Assembly: GCF_018320785.1 (NCBI RefSeq)
Contig: NC_054877.1
Span: forward strand, 9,370,030 to 9,434,029
Origin: Cheilinus undulatus
Lineage: Eukaryota; Chordata; Actinopteri; Labriformes; Labridae
Length of the DNA: 64,000 nucleotides
Reading direction: 5' to 3'
Made by a program: the position numbers and the translations under genes. Positions 48,130 to 59,781 of the stretch are shown here, piece by piece. Positions within the stretch are counted from its first letter, which is position 1; each line of letters opens with the position of its first letter. The notes under the pieces were generated by a model. The model was not told the DNA's origin and did no database searches. It saw only the letters and a list, made by a program, of their open reading frames with translations.

Positions 48130-49430
48130 AAAACACTGCATCATCAGCTTTACATGCGCCCTCCCCTGCAAATCCCCTGCCCTGCTGGGCTGCTGTGGTT
48201 GAGCCAAGCAGCTCGATTTAATTGAAATGCCCTGCTAAAAAAGGCTTGTTGAGCAGTGGCTGCAGCTCCCTGCTCTCACTCTCACAATTAAACTTCTTTA
48301 ATCACTGTGGTGTACCCATTCTGTGGATTAAATCCATGAACCATAATAAAATAAGGCCAAAATGTGTGCTTACTGCCTTTAAAAGCAAGAAAGACTGAAC
48401 TTCAAATATTCTATGTAAAGACTTTTTAGTATTTTCAGTCCTGATGCTTGAGCTTGGCTAGATAAACGCTGTTAGGATGGATTGGTTCCTTGTTTTCAAG
48501 CAATGACAGAGCATAAAATCTTCACTGCTGTTTGTCTTTGCAGTCTCATACTGCTGATTTTCGCTATGATTAGTGCCATGAACACAAAAAAAACAGGCCA
48601 ATTTTTTTGGAAGGACACAATACAAGTCATCAGCGTGACAGCTGAGATAAATCTGGAGTCTGGAATGATCAGAAACAGTCATCAGTCAAACCATCATCAC
48701 CTCCTCCCATCATCTCACAGTGCTAATGCCTCTCTGTCCTGTTTCTCTCCCCAAGCCGTCCTGATCAATTAGTCTCCTCGCCGTCGGCCAGTCTGAAGGG
48801 CCCCTCCCCCTCTCTGTTTTTCCTGTTGACTCTGTCAAACGGCGGCGTGCTGGACGGGCAGAGTGCCCTAAACCCTGAAACCATCGCTCTGCAAACACTC
48901 TCCCAGCCTGCAAAAGGAAGTGGAGAGGCTGCCAAAGATAAAGTGGAGGACCGCAAACAAATGGAGTAACTGAGCTCATTAACGGGGCGGTGTGGTGGGT
49001 CAGCATCCTGCTCAGGCCCGATCAGCTTTCGATGACATCATCTGCATGAGGATCTGAGTCATTGATAAATCTGACGTACCTGGAGAACAACTACTGTGAC
49101 ATCTTAAAGAGGATCAATCTGGCTTTTCAGATCTTGTAAGATGTGCAAATCCCCACATGTGTGCTGTGATCATTATTTTTCATTAACTTTCAAATAAGTT
49201 GCAGGTGTAACCGCTGATTAAAACAAATAAATATTATAAACAAGCTCCCCTAAGCTGTATTAAAGATGTTAATTAAAGATGAAGTCTTTAAACCTTAGTT
49301 TTTGGATGCCAATGACATTTTTCAGTTTAGATTTCAAGAAGAGGAAACGGTCCTTCTTCTATCTTATAACTGAAAATAATTTTATAAATTCGACCCATCA
49401 TAAAAAGTCAGCTTTTAAATGATAATTTTG
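48130..49430. other. Intergenic DNA; unique block at 48740-49085
   Basis: 48740-49085 is high-complexity, GC-richer and repeat-free by eye (CTCATTAACGGGGCGGTGTG, TCAGCTTTCGATGACATC). It is open in short frames on both strands but has no exon structure. Candidate conserved noncoding element; the rest shows nothing. Confidence 0.35.
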
Positions 49431-49437
49431 TTTATTA

Positions 49438-50357
49438 GGGGGAAAAGGCCACCCAAACCTACCTTGCCCTATGTGAAAAAGTCATTCCTCCTAAACCTTA
49501 TAACTGGTTGTTCCACCCTTGGCAGCAACAACTGCAAGCAAGCATTTGTGATAACTGGCAATGAGTCTTCAATCAATCACAGCAAGTGGTCCAGGTTCTG
49601 GGGCAGACCATCACACTGCCTCATGTTTGACTGTTGCTGTTAGTTTTACCCCAGATGTAACGGGCCACACACCTTCCAGAAAATTCCAATTTGGTCTCGT
49701 CAGTCCAGAGAATATTTCTCCAAAAGTCATCAAGATGTTTCTTGGCAAATGTGAGAGGAGCCTTTGTGTTTTCTTTTGTCAGCAGTGGTTTTGGCCTTGG
49801 AACTCTCCCATGATGCCATTTTTGCCCAGTGTCTTTCTTATGGTTGAGTCATGAACTCTGACCTTAACTGAGGGCAGTGAGGCCTGCAGGTCTTTGGATG
49901 TGGTTCTGGGTTCTTTTGTGAGTCGTCCATCCATCTTGGAGTCCTTTTGGTTGGCCGATCACTCCTGGGAAGGTTCACCACTGTTCCCTGTTTTCTCCAT
50001 TTGTGGATAATGGCTCTCACCACCTTTGGCTGGAGTCCCAGCCTTAGAAACAGCTTTATAGCAATTTCCAGACTGATAGATATCCCTATTTTATTTTTCA
50101 TCTGCTCTTGAATTCCTTTAGATGGTGTCATGATGTGCTGCTTACTGTGATTTAACCGAATTCACTTTGTCAGATCGGTTTTATTGAAGGAATTTCTGGA
50201 TTCAACTGGTCTGACTCTAGTCAGGCCTGGGTGTGGATAGTGAGACTGAACACAGCAATCCAAAAAATGTGGTTATTCACAGTTAATTTATAAAATCAAT
50301 GGCCGGGGGGGGGGGGGTTCACATAGGACCAGGTAGATTTGGATGGCTTTTCCCCCA
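49438..50357 (-). mobile_element. Tc1-like relic of a third family, transposase antisense
   Basis: The ends GGGGGAAAAGGCCACCCAAA and GGATGGCTTTTCCCCC are inverted, bordered by TA. The minus strand 50131-49838 starts MTPSKGIQEQMKNKIGISIS and continues PKVVRAIIHKWRKQGTVVNL, then RSDRPTKRTPR: the transposase HTH domains and the GRPRK-like hook. The catalytic region is partly deleted and shifted. Confidence 0.82.
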
Positions 50358-50359
50358 TA

Positions 50360-51060
50360 ATTAATAAATTAATCATTTAAAAACTGTGTTTTGTATTTAC
50401 TCTGGTTATCTTTGTCTAATATTAAGATCTGTTTGACAACCTAAAACATTTCAGTGTGATATATGCAAAGAGAAATCAGGAAGGATACAATTTGTTGTCA
50501 TTTGGACAGCTATAGCTCTGTAGTTTTATTGAATGAGTTTCTTGTAAACATGTAAACATAGAGAGCAGTCGATATAAATACAGTTAGTTATCATCAAGGA
50601 CAGAGTGCCACACAACTCCTAAGTATTTAAAATCTTTATTTTGTTGATGTATTAGAAGCATGTGGAACAATTAAGATGTAATCCTGTATTTTATGCACTG
50701 AAAGGAATTTAAATTGTTAGAAATCATATCTTTTTATTAACTGCTAGTTTTATCCTTCTCTGTGATTTACACTCTTTTCCATTAGTTTATCTTTTGCAGT
50801 GACGATACCTTGATTCCTTTCAAAAATCACCATGAAACATGACAGATGCAGTATTAAAGATCGCTGTCTTACTAGGACAAAATGTAGCTAAACTGCTTTT
50901 ATTTTAGACTCTCGAGAAGTTGGTAAAATGACTCTTCATGATGGTTTCTGCAGCAGCTTACAGACCTCCAGTTCATGTGTTTTCCTGCCACCATGCAGGA
51001 ACCTGCTGCAGTATTTGAAGTCTGACTGGCAGGAAAACAACAAAGATTGGAAAGTTTCTT
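50360..51060. other. Flank and 3'UTR side of znf622
   Basis: No gene. Contains the candidate znf622 polyadenylation signal at 50898-50903. Confidence 0.4.
50898..50903 (-). other. znf622: Candidate polyadenylation signal for znf622
   Basis: Minus-strand AATAAA, about 160 bases past the znf622 stop codon. A second AATAAA on the same strand lies near 50526. Confidence 0.5.
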
Positions 51061-51064
51061 GAGT

Positions 51065-51198
51065 TTAGAAAATGACTTGAGGCCTGAAGTGCTTCTGCTT
51101 GGTGGCGTTGTGGCTCATGCCCATCTTCAGCATCCACTTTGACTTCATCATCTGAACGTACTGCATGTCTTTCTGTTTCTGATAGAGGGAGCCGCTGC
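51065..51198 (-). CDS. znf622: znf622 exon 7 (terminal coding exon)
   Basis: Acceptor CCTTTTAG ends at 51199. Reads YQKQKDMQYVQMMKSKWMLK and ends ATKQKHFRPQVIF, with TAA at 51067-51065. This is the conserved basic C-terminus. Confidence 0.95.
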
Positions 51199-54100
51199 CT
51201 AAAAGGGAAAGAGGAGAACAGGGATACAGTGTGTCATTAGGGCTGGGTTAAATGTCAAGTTTTTAAGATTAATCAGCCACAAAAAGTAAAGAAATTTGTT
51301 TTTGGTAGATTTTTTTTGTTGTGACAATGCTTCATGGCAACAGATCTTAAATCGTTGTAAAGCTGGTTTATTTCCCTTTTAAATGGTGCCACATTTGTAA
51401 GTCACATGCTAACAGTTTAAGATTCATTGCCAGGAAGCATTGTTACAACAAAGACTTAAGACTTCTACCAAACACAAGATATACACCACGTTCCACGCTA
51501 TTATGCAAATTGGATTTTAGTATCACAAGCATTTAATTTTTTGTTTTTCAATGAAACTCGTGGATAGTATTGTGTCTTGGGGCTCTTTTGATCACTGAAA
51601 TCAATCTTAGACACCTGTGATAATTAGTTTTCCAGGTGAGCCCAATTAAAGAAAACTACTTAAGAAGGACGTTCCACATGATTAAGCAGGCCACAGAAAA
51701 AGGATCTCTACTGCTGCCTGCTCTTTAGGGTCCCTGAAGGTGTTAAAATGACCTCGGCAAAGTATCTAGAGTTTCTGACTGACCACTTTCTTCCATGGTA
51801 CAAAAACAAAAACAGTGTCTTCTGTAACAAAATGATCTTCATGCATGACAATGCACCATCTCATGCTGCAAAGAATACCTCTGTGTCGTTGGCTGCTATG
51901 GGCATAAAAAAAGAGAAGTCATGGTGTGGCCCCCATCTTCCCCTGACCTCATCCCTGTTGAGAACCTTTGGAGCATCCTCAAGCTAAAGATCCATGAGGG
52001 TGGGAGGCAGTTCACATCAAAACAGCAGCTCTGGGAGGATATTCTGACATCCTGCAAATAAATTCCAGCAGAAACTCTCCAAAAACTCACAAGTTCAATG
52101 GAAGCAAGAATAGTGAAGGTGATATCAAAGAAGGGCTCCTATGTTAACATGGAACTTGGCCTGTTAAGACGGTTTTGATTCTAACAGCTTTTGATTTTAG
52201 TAAATATGACCTCCTAATGCTGCAAATTCAACAAATGACCATTTTCAGTTCTTTAGAACCTATAAAATGTTTTGAAACTCTGTTGTGCTTAATAATGTGG
52301 AACAGTGCATTTTGAGATCTTTATTTTTGACAAAAAAAAAAAAAAATTATGTATATATATACATATTATAAGGAGGTTTGTTCAATCGAATTTGAATTTG
52401 AATTATGCTCTAACAGTTGATGACTTAAAAATAACTGACTGTCATTTGCACTGACTATTTAGGAAAATCAGATAAAAATATCATTTGCATAATAATGTGA
52501 AACACGGTGTTGGTAAGAGAAGAGCAGAACTAGTCAGGACTAACTCTCAGTTTAAAGATCGTCTGCACGTTAAATATCCGGATTTGTTGTTTTCCTGGTT
52601 GAATCTTACCTCCGTCTCCACCCCAGCCCAGAGCTTTGTACTGCCGGAGGACTCTGCCGACGGCGTTCTTGTTGTGGCTCAGCGCCACGGTTCTCTGAGT
52701 TCCAAACCGCTGTTTGTAGTACCTCATGAGGGAGCGATGGCCGATCGTAGCGCCTGCAGAAACGCACAATATGAACACTGTCAATATAAACTACAAAGCC
52801 ACTAATAAGCACTTTTACAGGTAGAAAATAAACATCTGAGTCTTGTCAAATTTGTTAAAGCTCAAACACATGTGCACTTTAAAAATCTAAACCTTTTTTT
52901 GGTGTGCCCCAAGGTTCGGTTTTAGGAACTAACATATTCTCCGTTTATATTAACAATCTGGGTGATATCTTGATGCCTTTTATCATTTTTATGCAGATGA
53001 CACCATTATTCATGTGCTGTTTATCATGGTTCACACAGGCCTTTGGGTTTTTATAGTTTGTTTTTAATGTTGTTCAGTCTTATCTGCAGAAACTTCAATT
53101 GGTTTGAATACTCTGAGCCCTAAGCTATTTTTTTATTTTCTAACCTTTGTGTCTCATAAAACATCAACTCTGTGGTGCACAGTCATGCTCTAAACACCCT
53201 TTTCTTCAGGACAAGTTTGGCTTTAAGAATATGTAAGTAAGTAAAATGTATTTGATATAGCACCTTTCACAGAGCAAGTCACAAAGTGCTTTAGAAAACA
53301 AAATAATAAAACAGCGAAAATACATACAAAGAGCAAGAATAAAAGAAAAAATTAGTACAAGTATACAAAATTACAACAAATGACCAAAAGCCAGTTTAAA
53401 GAGATGCGTTTTCAGCTGCTTTCAGCGTAAGCTAAAAGGGATAGAGTTCCAAGAGTCAGGGCCAAAATCTCAAAGGCTCCATCCCCTTTGGTTTTCAGTC
53501 GGACCCGAGGGACAACAAGAAGACCCTGATCTGAGGACCTGAGGGTTCTGCTGGGGATGTAGGAATGAAGCAGGTCAGCTATATATTCAGCTGCTTGATG
53601 ATGGAGGGCTTTATAAACAAAAACAAGGGTCTTAAAGTGAATTCTGAATTTCATGTGTGCTGCAGTTATGTTACTGGAATTTTGAAAACGTTACGGGACT
53701 AAAAAGACAAAAGAAAAACTACAAACTAAACTAAAAACTTGTTCTCCCATCTTTTTTAGACCAAAAAGTGAAAAATAATCATTCCGTGTCAAAAAGTCTT
53801 CAAATAATTCATATTTTTACCCAAAAAAATCCTTGCGCATTTTAGGAATTTGAGTCATTATTTAAAGTGGTTCCTGACTGCAGAGACAAAGAGAGACAAA
53901 TCATAGGCTCCCTGTGTCTCCTTCTCTCAATTATGAGTCATTCAGGCTCTCTTCTCCACTGTGCAGCAAAGCATGATGTGACGATGGAAAAGCCTGCCAT
54001 TGGTTGTCACAGCCCAGTCACAGTGCATTCTGGGATACAAAAAGACAATTAGGCAGCGGACAAACCTGCTAGCTGCCAAAACAATCGAGAAATGGATAGA

Positions 54101-57100
54101 AATGGATAAAAAGACGCTGAATATCAGAGTTACTAGTGTGGATTAAATCTTAAAGACCCTGGAAAGTCACTCAAGCGCCTTGCTTGCTAGAAAACATTTT
54201 TCAAGGGCTGTGAAGGTGTGGATAGCGTCATTAGAATGGTACAAAGGAGGGCTTTCAGAGCATAAACAAGTAAAAGGCTGTGATTTAAAGTTATTTAACT
54301 TTGAATAACACGTCTCTTCTTGTCGTATATGACAAAGCCATCCTCACAGGGTTAAATGCTAACATCCCTTCAATCTTAACTATGCAAAAATAGGTTCTGC
54401 CTCACTTCATTTTGTAGCTTTGTTTTTACGTCTCTGCTCTTCTGATGGTATTTATTATTAGTGCATAAAGGGTCGAATCAGAAACCCGCCTTTGGATGAG
54501 TTTCACAGTGTTCACCTTTATTAAAGTTCTTCAGGAGGTTTATTTTTTCTCAACAAAGCTGCATGTGTCACTGCATTAAGGCGTCACCCGGCCCTTCATC
54601 TTTAGCATACCTGAAGGTAATTTGCCTAAACTGACTGGTATTTGGAATTGTTCATAATTGTCTCTACCTTAACTAAAACCCTTGTACCAGGTGAGAAAAA
54701 ACAGCCCCAAAGCAAAGCCCCACCATGGGTATGATGGTTTTAAATTACCACTGAAGAGGTTTTTAAAACAGTACAGTAGCTGTTTGCAACACAAGAGGAA
54801 ATAATCAGATAATTTCTGAGAGTTCACCTGAAGGAAGAGTCAGCTCCAGCGTCTCATCGTCGTACTCCAGGTTCTTTTCATCTGGTAACTCATCTTCATT
54901 CATATCTACATCCTCTCCCTCCTTCCTGTCTGGATAGCTGCTCCTGTTATTGAGAAAGAAAATACTGTGAATCATTTGATAAGGAGATGTTTTACCAGCT
55001 GTAATGAAGGGAAAAATCTCCTTCTAGAGAATAAACTTCATCATACATTATTGAAATACAGGTGCATCTCAAAAAGATCAATCACAACATCATGAAAAGT
55101 TCGTTTTGTTTCTGCGATTTGATTCAAAATGTTTAATTTCCAAATACAGAGTGAAATATTTCAAGACTTTTTTTGTTTTAGTCTTGATGTTGTTCTGCTG
55201 CTGTTGTTCCACTGGCCTTTATGAGTCGACGCTGTCAGACGTCTACCAGGAGATCTTAGAGACCTTCATGCTTCCATCTGCTGAGAGGCTTCATGGAGAT
55301 TGTTACAGCTGTGGCCGCATGTTCTGTTTTTGTATTTCGTGTTCTCCTTTTTGTATCCAAGTGAGCGCTCTACTGCTGCTTGGATCTTTGCTTGTCTTCT
55401 GTTTTTGCGTGAGAGTGAGACCTCTGTTTGTTTGTACAGCTTTGTTCGTTTGGTGTGCTTGAGTGAATGTGCTGTCTGTCATATGTGTGGATCTTTGGTC
55501 GTCTTCCCAGGTGGTGCCTGGTGATTGGCTGATGGAGTGGGGGCTGGGGGCGGTGGCATGCGAGGCTGGTTGGTCCCTGGCCTCTCAAATACGGCAGCCT
55601 GCAGTTGACTCAGCAGCATCTCTGACAGCAGCACCTTCTGTCTGTTCCTCCAAATTCTAGCTCACATTGTTGATAACTGTGTTTTTGTTAATTTGGTGGT
55701 AATTTGAAAACTTTGAATCTTGTTTACGTGGATCTTGTTGAATTGTAGTCATTTTAGTTACTATTTCTGGTAATTGTGTTACTGTATAGTTCTTATTTTT
55801 GAGTGCTACAATCGCCTCTTTAGTTTGTATCCAGTCTTTCATTTCAACTGTTAACAGTAACTTCTTTTATTTGATTAACTTTAAATAAATTCTAGTTAAA
55901 TTTGCATTCTGACCCTGCTTGTTAGTGTGGGGACTGGGAAGACACATTCTTTTTTCTTACTTTATCATGTTATGCACCTTTCCCCAAGACAGGTTCATAA
56001 CAGAGATATTGATTTTCTTTGACCTGCCCACAGTAAGGCCAAAACTACCAGAAACTGATTTCCTCTCCATGGTGTTACTGTGCTTGATTGGGTAGCCAAC
56101 TGGCCAGACTTGAACCCTGTAGAGAATCTCTGGGGAAATGTAAAGAGGAAGACGAGAGACACCAGACGAGTTGAAGACTGCTATCAGACTATAAGGCTTC
56201 AGCACTGATTGGCTTTGCCACACTGATGCAGTAATTCATGCAAAAAGAGCTCTGACCAAGCAGTGAGTGCACAGATGAGTATTATTTTTTCTTGACTGGT
56301 GTTTTGCAATATTGGAATATGTTGAGATAGTGGGTTTTCATGAGCTGTAAGCTGTAATTATCAAGATTAAAACAAAAAAAGTCTTGAAATACTTCACTTT
56401 GTGTGAGACAATCTATGTTATATGGACATTTAACTTTATGAATTAAATCACAGCTAAAAATGAACTTTTTCATGATATTCGAATTTTTTGAGCTGCACCT
56501 GTATATCTTTTCAGTAAGTGTTACTTTTTACCTGAAGTCGTAGAAATCTGCGAACTCCAGAGCAGCGTCTCCTTCTGTGAAAAGTTTACAATGGCTTTTG
56601 TCCGTCATGTGACTCTGTACTGCTTCAGTTGAGTAAAATGACCGTCCCTTCTCGTTACACCATAAACACACGTTTCCAGCTCCGACTTTCTCTCCTTTAA
56701 CACAAAACAAGAACAATATCAGACACCAGAGTACTTTTACAGCTAACAAACATGGCGTTGAACACAAACAATGCTCCGAGACAACATCTGTCACCCTGTT
56801 AAGTTTCTGTACAGAGCTCCTCACATTTTAAATACCAATGATATGAATTTCAACAGATCAAACTCCCAGTCCATCAGTGATAATCTGTTTTTGAAATCAA
56901 CACCACAAACTCACCGAGGTAGCGGATGAGACCTCTGAGGTCGACCAGGAACTCCACGTCTGGGATGAAGAAGCTGTGGACTTTGGTCATGTGGGCGACA
57001 TTTTTCATGAGCGTCTTTGAGTGATGAGAGCAGAACAGGCAGTCTGTGACAGGGATGGAGCCTGGCAGAGCGGCAGGATGGGGGTCTGAAGAAGATGCAG

Positions 57101-57866
57101 AGTCTCCTTCTCCTTGATCCATCACCTCCTCCTCCTCCTCTTCTTCTTCTTCCTCCATCTCATCATCATCCTCCTCGTCAACGTCCTCCCAACCATCTGA
57201 AAGATTATAATAATTCACTCCAGATGATGTCAAACTGTAGGAACCTTTGAAAAATACACTCAATTACAGTAACATAATGCTGATATACTTCTGCTCCTTA
57301 CCTTCCCCAGCCGTGGCTCCCTCCTCCGTCTCTCTCCTCTTGGCTTGCTCCTCCAGCCACATCAACCGTGGCGGTTTCTCCTGCTTCCCCGTCTTCTGCT
57401 GAGATGTCTGAACCTTCCTTTGCTTGGCTGGGGTCAACCTCTGCTGCTCCTTCAGAGCCTGCTGCAGCGCCTCATTCCTGGCGTCGTTGTCCACCTTCTC
57501 GTCGCTGAGTCCTTTCTCCAGGTTCTTCTCGTTTATCTTCTCCACTCTCTTCTGGGCGGCAGCCAGGGCCTGCTTCTCAGCCTGCTGGTGTTTGTGGGAC
57601 TGCAGGTGGTTCTGGTAGGCATTGGTGCTGGAGAATTTTTTGTTGCAAACGGCGCAGCCTTCAGTGGCCGCGGTGTCACTCAGCTGCTGCTCCGTGGCTG
57701 CACGCTGTGCAAGGACGCGCTCCTGGAAGTTTTCAGCGGTGACTGGAGGCATGTCTGCGACCTTGCGCTTCAGATTGTAGCGATGCCAGTCGGTTTTGTA
57801 GTGAGCTCGCTGTACATCGCCATCTGCAAAAGCCACACGGCAGCTGATGCAGGTGTAAGAGGCCAT
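51065..57866 (-). CDS. znf622: znf622 (Rei1-like zinc finger protein 622); join of six coding exons
   Basis: Exons 57866-57302, 57196-56915, 56694-56532, 54943-54828, 52753-52610 and 51198-51065 join in frame to 467 aa plus stop (human protein about 477). All introns are GT-AG. Four zinc fingers: U1-type C6/C9/H22/H28 (YTCISCRVAF), C71/C74/H87/H93 (CAVCNKKFSSTNAYQNH), C241/C244/H257/H262 (DCLFCSHHSKTLMKNVAHM) and C292/C295/H311/H317 (CLWCNEKGRSFYSTEAVQSH). Residues 192-220 are very acidic, with ten Glu in a row. The C-terminal half contains FADFYDFR, LEYDDETLEL and GHRSLMRYYKQRFG. The family (yeast Rei1/Reh1) is a cytoplasmic late 60S pre-ribosome maturation factor; human ZNF622 was also reported to bind the kinases ASK1 and MELK. 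It is the minus-strand neighbour upstream of marchf11, as in human. Confidence 0.97.
51480..52512 (+). mobile_element. Tc1/mariner-type element in znf622 intron 6, internally deleted
   Basis: The ends TATACACCACGTTCCACGCT and CATTTGCATAATAATGTGAA plus ACACGGTG are inverted repeats. Plus frame 51748-51987 contains KMIFMHDNAPSHAAKNT, the catalytic-Asp motif, followed in a shifted frame by the SPDL-NPVENLWSILK region. The N-terminal half is deleted. Same family as 27226-27930. Confidence 0.85.
52610..52753 (-). CDS. znf622: znf622 exon 6
   Basis: Acceptor TTCTGCAG ends at 52754 and donor GGAG|GTAAGA is at 52609. 144 bases. Reads GATIGHRSLMRYYKQRFGTQ, then NAVGRVLRQYKALGW, a conserved C-terminal helix region. 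Confidence 0.95.
52905..53040 (+). pseudogene. Non-LTR reverse-transcriptase scrap (GVPQGS and YADD)
   Basis: The plus strand reads GVPQGSVLGTNIFSVYINNL, then after a frameshift FYADDTIIHVL. These are reverse-transcriptase blocks with the catalytic YADD box of LINE elements. It is a fragment in znf622 intron 5, dead by frameshift and length. Confidence 0.8.
53225..53660 (-). pseudogene. LINE (L2/Rex-like) 3' end fragment
   Basis: Minus frame 53654-53412 reads FKTLVFVYKALHHQAAEYIA, then YIPSRTLRSSDQGLLVVPR. This is the conserved region at the end of L2/CR1-type ORF2, followed towards 53225 by the 3' tail. It lies opposite in orientation to the scrap at 52905. Confidence 0.8.
53665..54825. other. 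znf622 intron 5, remaining part
   Basis: No exon, RNA or clear repeat end recognised. Confidence 0.4.
54828..54943 (-). CDS. znf622: znf622 exon 5
   Basis: Acceptor ATAACAG ends at 54944 and donor CTTCAG|GTGAAC is at 54827. 116 bases, too short for ORF callers. It reads SSYPDRKEGEDVDMNEDELP and KNLEYDDETLELTLPSG. Confidence 0.95.
55059..56501 (+). mobile_element. Tc1-like deletion derivative in znf622 intron 4, host of a solo LTR
   Basis: The ends CAGGTGCATCTCAAAAAG and TTTTTTGAGCTGCACCTG are inverted, with TA on each side (55057-55058 and 56502-56503). Sense-strand transposase fragments YQEILETFMLPSAERLHGD and, after the LTR, the DWVANWPDL-like and NLWGNVKRKTRDTRR-type catalytic end are present. 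The N-terminal half is deleted. Without the 702-bp LTR and its duplication it is about 735 bases. Confidence 0.88.
55301..56002 (+). mobile_element. Solo LTR, 702 bp, with 5-bp target duplication
   Basis: Begins TGTTACAG and ends TTCATAACA (TG...CA, inverted TGTTA/TAACA). GAGAT flanks both sides (55296-55300 and 56003-56007), and the host Tc1-like coding sequence is continuous when the insertion is removed. AATAAA lies near 55884 and TG-rich sequence precedes it, fitting U3-R-U5. No internal retroviral or retrotransposon genes remain, so the element was reduced by LTR-LTR recombination. Confidence 0.85.
56532..56694 (-). CDS. znf622: znf622 exon 4
   Basis: Acceptor GTTAAAG ends at 56695 and donor TTCAG|GTAAAA is at 56531. 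163 bases. Carries finger 4 and CKLFTEGDAALEFADFYDF. Confidence 0.96.
56915..57196 (-). CDS. znf622: znf622 exon 3
   Basis: Acceptor CTTTCAG ends at 57197 and donor CTCG|GTGAGT is at 56914. 282 bases, phase 1 in and out. Starts DGWEDVDEEDDDEM and holds the acidic tract and finger 3, then FIPDVEFLVDLRGLIRYLG. Confidence 0.96.
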
Positions 57867-57872
57867 TATAAC
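57302..57872 (-). CDS. znf622: znf622 exon 2 (first coding exon)
   Basis: The acceptor CCCTCAG ends at 57873 and the ATG is at 57866-57864. An upstream in-frame ATG reading into the intron is rejected because the acceptor falls between it and MASYTCISC. Donor GAAG|GTAAGG at 57301. It encodes residues 1-188 with fingers 1 and 2 and a coiled, Lys/Gln-rich stretch. Confidence 0.95.
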
Positions 57873-59472
57873 CTGAGGGAATGAGGAGAGCTTTGAATAC
57901 AGATTTTTAAAAATGAAAATTAACATTATGGGCATTTACAACCTGAGAAACATCACCTATTTCAATCAGACACTTAATTTAGAAAATGAACCATGCTGAG
58001 ATTTAAATGAGTGCAGCTCCGGTACACCAGTGTAGTATCAAACCATGACTTAAGAGTCTGGGGACATAATACTGGCATTCATAAAGAAGTGCATGTACAA
58101 AATGACTCACTTATGTCTAAAAATCCCTGGTTAATTTGTTAGTAACTTAATGATTCTTATCAAGATTATATGCCATAAAACTATTAAATCACGCAGTTTT
58201 TTAAGGGGTGTAATGATGCATCGACGTATATCGAAACATCAATTGATTAATCAAACAATCGGATTGATAGAAAGCCAAATCATCGATCTGTACAGTCACC
58301 TTTAAGCTATGCTTTTATTTTTAAATTCTCCCTGCCTGTGCAAAGATAGTAAGGATGTGAGATGGCTCACTCCTGCTCATCCTCCACTCTGTACTGTATC
58401 TGTACAGTCCTTTTGAGTAACCCAGTTATGTTTAACTAACTGACTGTCTCAATAAAATGTTCATTTGATGCTTTTACTTTGTAATTTATACTGTCTCAAA
58501 TTAAGGGTACTTCCTTTTAGAAAAAATGCTATCATTTTAAAGGACCATAACGCATCTGCATTTTTTTTCTTTTTTTTTTTTTTTTGGTTAAAAGAAAACA
58601 AGACAGTCAAAGGAGCCATGATTTCCTTATTTTACATAACTGTGAGAGCCAGAACTATAAGAACTAATATTTGATATTTCCAATGATGTACGTGAGCATT
58701 AAAGGGTTAATCAATTTTTTTATATGACAGAAGTTTAAAAGCCACAAGTGGTTAAAAATTAAACAAGGAAGTGAGAGACTTGAGCCAAGCTGAATTAACT
58801 AGGTCAGTGAGAAGAGACGACAGGTCAGTCACATCTAATTGTGATTTACATAACATTATTTCAATGGAGGAGGACATAAAACTTGTGTAACACCTAGTCT
58901 GGTTGTTTGGTAGCCTGAACTAACCCACTGACATTAGATAGCTTAGGTATAGAAAAATAAACTTCATTGTAAGGGTTGTTTGAAACGATTAGTAACATAA
59001 CAAACAACGAAAATGGTTAAATTCAAATAATATAAAGCTCCTGAACTGTCTGACACAAGCTACGCTAACAGGGGTGTTACGGTTTAAAGAGTAACCATGC
59101 TAACTGGTGACCTTCAGCGGAATACGTCAGTGAGTGTCGTAGTTCTGGAGACGCTCTACCGAATGTCTTTTATGTTTTCAAACGGTTATAAACAAAATAT
59201 TCATCAGGTATATCTTCATTTAAAAATCAAACAATGAATTATTCAATAAACTTTCTATTTCTAGTAAACCTCGCCAATCATAGGTGAAGCATCCGGCTAA
59301 ACGTCACCAGTTAAAACGGGGGCTCTTTACACCGTAACACCGGCTTTAAACCAGGTATCAAAACAAGACACATTTCAGACCAATTTAAAGCTTCAACCCA
59401 AATATTCTTAAAACTCTTGGCATCATAAGTCGGTTTTTAAAAGAGACAACAAACATTAAAATATCATCGTAC
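57873..59472. other. znf622 intron 1
   Basis: Donor CAG|GTACGATG at 59472 and acceptor CCCTCAG at 57873. Contains a poly-T run at 58560-58585. 58205-58280 (GATGCATCGACGTATATCGA, CATCGATCTG) looks like a hAT-type repeat end. No exon recognised. Confidence 0.5.
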
Positions 59473-59600
59473 CTGTTCAGTGAGCTGGCGCCTTGGAAAC
59501 GCTGATTTACTCTTTCTGTCAGTTGATGAACTCTCTGCTGTTACGGTTACAAACCACACGAGCACACGAGGGTTACTTCCTGGTTTCTTCTTCGTGGGGA
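59473..59600 (-). other. znf622: Probable noncoding first exon and promoter of znf622
   Basis: The exon end at 59473 (CTGAACAG|GTACG) is a good donor matching the acceptor just before the znf622 ATG. The 5' edge is not visible; it probably lies around 59580-59620, where CACTTCC-like ETS motifs and CpGs cluster (minus strand AGGAAGTAACCCTCG). No TATA box is evident. Confidence 0.5.
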
Positions 59601-59679
59601 TTTTCGAATGTTGGCAAGCTGAGCGTTATCGCCGCCTGCTGATTTGACGCATGACTATTTAAAAACGCACATTCTGACT

Positions 59680-59744
59680 GTGATCTCAGAAATCCGACTT
59701 TTATTTCCAGAATTCTGACTTCGATATATCCTTCGAGTGTCAGC

Positions 59745-59781
<37 letters not shown>

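Noticed and set aside
57345..57884. 179-codon plus-strand open frame over znf622
   Set aside because: It is the antisense of znf622 exon 2, leucine-rich only because of the reverse complement of Lys/Gln/Glu codons.
57867..57935. Upstream in-frame ATG extending znf622 by 23 residues
   Set aside because: The extension (MPIMLIFIFKNLYSK...) reads through intron sequence; a strong acceptor CCCTCAG sits between it and the conserved MASYTCISC start.
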